64,000 bases of DNA from the NCBI RefSeq assembly GCF_030817655.1, contig NZ_JAUSZM010000003.1, forward strand, positions 7,998,001 to 8,062,000. Reading direction: 5' to 3'. This DNA comes from Streptomyces sp. V4I2 (GTDB lineage: Bacteria > Actinomycetota > Actinomycetes > Streptomycetales > Streptomycetaceae). The notes under the pieces were generated by a model. The model saw nothing but the letters and a program-made list of their open reading frames with translations, did no database searches and was not told where the DNA came from. A program made the translations under genes and the position numbers. Shown one piece after another: positions 62,456 to 64,000 of this stretch (within the stretch, counting starts at the first letter, position 1; each line of letters opens with the position of its first letter).

Positions 62456-62514
62456 AACCCATGCTACTTGTGGGTAACCAGGCTGCCCAGTCCCCCCGCC
62501 CCAAGCGGTGAAGG

Positions 62515-63552
62515 TCACACCTTCGGGGGAGCCGTGGATCCCCGCGGAGTCAGCACCGGAGTGGGCACCGGATGCGACCCCGGCCCCTCTCCCGTGATCA
62601 CCCCGAACAGCGTCCGCGCCGCCTCCGCGCCGAATCCGTGCACGTCGTGGCTCATAGCGGAGAGGGGCGGATGCGTGATCCGGCACAGCTGGGAGTCGTC
62701 CCAGGCGAGCAGGGACACGTCGTCCGGCACGCTCAGCCCCATCTCCGCCGCCACCGCCAGCCCGGCCACCGCCATGATGTCGTTGTCGTACACGATGGCC
62801 GTCGGCCGGTCGGGGGCCGCCGCCGTCAGCAGCGACCGGGTCGCCCGCGCCCCCGCCTCCCCGGAGTAGTCGGTGGCCACCTGCCAGGCCCCGGCCAGCT
62901 CCAGGGCGCGGGCCGCCTCGTCGAAGGCGGCGGTCCGCATGGAGGTGTGCCCGAGGGTCGCCGCACCCCCCACCCGGGCGATCCGCCGGTGCCCGAGCGC
63001 GGCGAGATAGCGCACCGCCTCCGTCACCGCGGTGGCGTCCTCGGTCCACACGGAGGTGAGGCTGCCCGTCAGCGACGGATGCCCGACCGCGACCACCGGC
63101 ATCCCGAGCCGCTCGACCGTCGCCACCCGGGGATCGTCCGCGCGGAAGTCCACGAGGATCGACCCGCCGATCTGCCGCCCCCGCCACCAGGACTCCTGCA
63201 GCCCGACCTCCTCCTCCAGGCTGCGTACGAGCCTCAGCAGCAGCGAGCAGGAGTGCTCGGTCAGGACACTCTCCACGCCCGAGACGAACTCCATGTAGAA
63301 GGGTTCGAGCCCGAGCAGCCGGGCCGGCCGGCAGATCGCCAGCCCCACCACGTCCACCCGCGATCCGGCCAGCGTCCGCGCGGTCGGGCTCGGCGCCCAC
63401 CCCAGCTCCCGCGCGGCCCGGAAGATCCGGTCCCGGGTCGCCTCCGACAGCCCCGGCTTCTGGTTGAAGGCGAGCGACACGGCACCCTTGGACACGCCGG
63501 CACGCGCGGCGACCTCCTTGATGGTGACGCGGGGGGTCGGCGTTGCCGTCAT
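62515..63552 (-). CDS. LacI-family transcriptional regulator
   Basis: A 345-residue LacI protein. The HTH and hinge helix read RVTIKEVAARAGVSKGAVSL, AFNQKPGLSEATRDRIFRAA and GWAPSPTARTLAGSR. The sensor core shows GGSILVDFRADDPRVATVER, IARVGGAATLGHTSMRTAAF and IVYDNDIMAVAGLAVAAEMG. The hinge region carries the PSPTARTLA form that inserts into the minor groove. The ATG at 63552 overlaps the stop of the GH2 mannosidase gene (ATGA), so regulator and enzyme are translationally coupled, and the enzyme's oligosaccharide is the likely inducer. It could also act on the GACAACGTTGTC sites elsewhere, which is untested. Confidence 0.92.
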   Translation of the reverse strand: MTATPTPRVTIKEVAARAGVSKGAVSLAFNQKPGLSEATRDRIFRAARELGWAPSPTARTLAGSRVDVVGLAICRPARLLGLEPFYMEFVSGVESVLTEHSCSLLLRLVRSLEEEVGLQESWWRGRQIGGSILVDFRADDPRVATVERLGMPVVAVGHPSLTGSLTSVWTEDATAVTEAVRYLAALGHRRIARVGGAATLGHTSMRTAAFDEAARALELAGAWQVATDYSGEAGARATRSLLTAAAPDRPTAIVYDNDIMAVAGLAVAAEMGLSVPDDVSLLAWDDSQLCRITHPPLSAMSHDVHGFGAEAARTLFGVITGEGPGSHPVPTPVLTPRGSTAPPKV

Positions 63553-64000
63553 CGGCCGGTCTCCATGCAGTACAGGGCTGAACGTGCCTTCTCGGCATCC
63601 GGAGTCTGCCAGCCGCGCACCCCGATGGTGACCCGTTCGCCGGGCAGCAGCGTGATCAGTCCCCGCTCGGCCCGCGCCGCCGGCTCCAGCCGGTCGGCCT
63701 GCAGTAGCAGATCCCGTACGAGGGTGTGGGCCCGCACCTCGATCCCGCCCGGCACGATTGCCACCTCGAACTCGGGGCGCGGATACGGCACTTCGAGGTC
63801 CGGCACCGGGAAGTACAGGGCACGCAGCCCGTCGTCCGCGTCCGCGACGAGGAACTCCTTGGGCCCGACGGGCTCCAGCTCGCGCGGGACGCCGACGTCG
63901 GCGACGGACCGCCTCCCGGCGGTGAAGGGAACGCGGGACGACCCGATCACGCCACCCTCGACGGACATCCGCCGCAGGGTCAGCGCACCGGACCATTCCT
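63549..64000 (-). CDS. GH2 beta-mannosidase, C-terminal part (start outside window)
   Basis: The minus strand is open from the window edge (EWSGALTLRRMSVEGGVIGS) to a stop at 63549. LEPVGPKEFLVADADDGLRA, LYFPVPDLEVPYPRPEFEVA, IVPGGIEVRAHTLVRDLLLQ and LLPGERVTIGVRGWQ are the mannosidase Ig-like C-terminal domains of GH2 beta-mannosidases. The catalytic TIM barrel lies outside. About 150 residues are present. An internal ATG at 63968 is not a real start because the same frame continues upstream. Coupled to the LacI gene by ATGA. Confidence 0.8.
   Translation of the reverse strand, partial: EWSGALTLRRMSVEGGVIGSSRVPFTAGRRSVADVGVPRELEPVGPKEFLVADADDGLRALYFPVPDLEVPYPRPEFEVAIVPGGIEVRAHTLVRDLLLQADRLEPAARAERGLITLLPGERVTIGVRGWQTPDAEKARSALYCMETGR

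Overview
The window is chromosomal DNA of a high-GC actinomycete, almost certainly a Streptomyces. Evidence: strong third-position GC bias, many GTG starts, GTGA/ATGA stop-start overlaps, and a gene order I recognise from Streptomyces genomes: HTH-MurA fusion - aconitase - ngcEFG-like ABC operon - rok7B7 - xylFGH - dxs - amino-acid permease - fadB/fadA (the S. coelicolor SCO5998 to SCO6027 neighbourhood, from memory). The order is interrupted by an accessory polysaccharide block.

Layout. 1-2.9 kb: divergent acyl-CoA ligase and acyl-CoA dehydrogenase/RidA genes, a possible aerobic aryl-CoA (2-aminobenzoate-like) pathway. 2.9-6.5 kb: small genes, then a run of truncated genes joined end to end (AraC, GAF-LuxR, NmrA, a possible HxlR scrap, an IS5-like transposase and a universal-stress-protein stub). 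6.4-11.4 kb: a tctCBA tripartite carboxylate transporter with a divergent LysR regulator and a dead kdgD, pointing to aldarate use. 11.4-14.7 kb: TetR/NmrA pair, a TetR remnant and a tyrosine recombinase remnant. 14.7-20.3 kb: HTH-MurA fusion, DUF4236 and DUF6985-like genes, and acnA with several candidate operators. 20.4-27.3 kb: LuxR-type regulator, a frameshifted subtilase, an orphan histidine kinase and a beta-propeller scrap. 27.3-42.7 kb: polysaccharide block with an AA10 LPMO under a perfect CebR box, a CE7 esterase, an LplB/YtcP/LplA-type ABC importer, a gutted GH39, YesL, a broken GH42, GH67 alpha-glucuronidase and GH92 alpha-mannosidase. 43-51.4 kb: ngcEFG-like operon, rok7B7 and xylFGH. 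51.7-64 kb: core genes (dxs, permease, NYN-domain protein, dehydrogenase, beta-propeller, Tat-exported protein, fadB/fadA), then a LacI regulator coupled to a GH2 mannosidase that runs off the edge.

Working together. The centre reads as a glucuronoxylan programme. Deacetylation (CE7), aldouronate import (LplB/YtcP/LplA-like) and glucuronate removal (GH67) sit beside xylose import (xylFGH) and its ROK regulator. Cellulose oxidation (LPMO) and N-glycan or mannan trimming (GH92, GH2) are added. Inverted repeats of the CGAAA-N-TTTCG type and paired GACAACGTTGTC sites suggest local LacI-type control.

The most unusual property is the number of broken genes: about fifteen, carrying frameshifts, internal deletions or truncations. 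They are concentrated in accessory blocks and spare the core genes. Some single-base shifts could be assembly errors. The multi-codon deletions and gene-to-gene junctions look like real decay.
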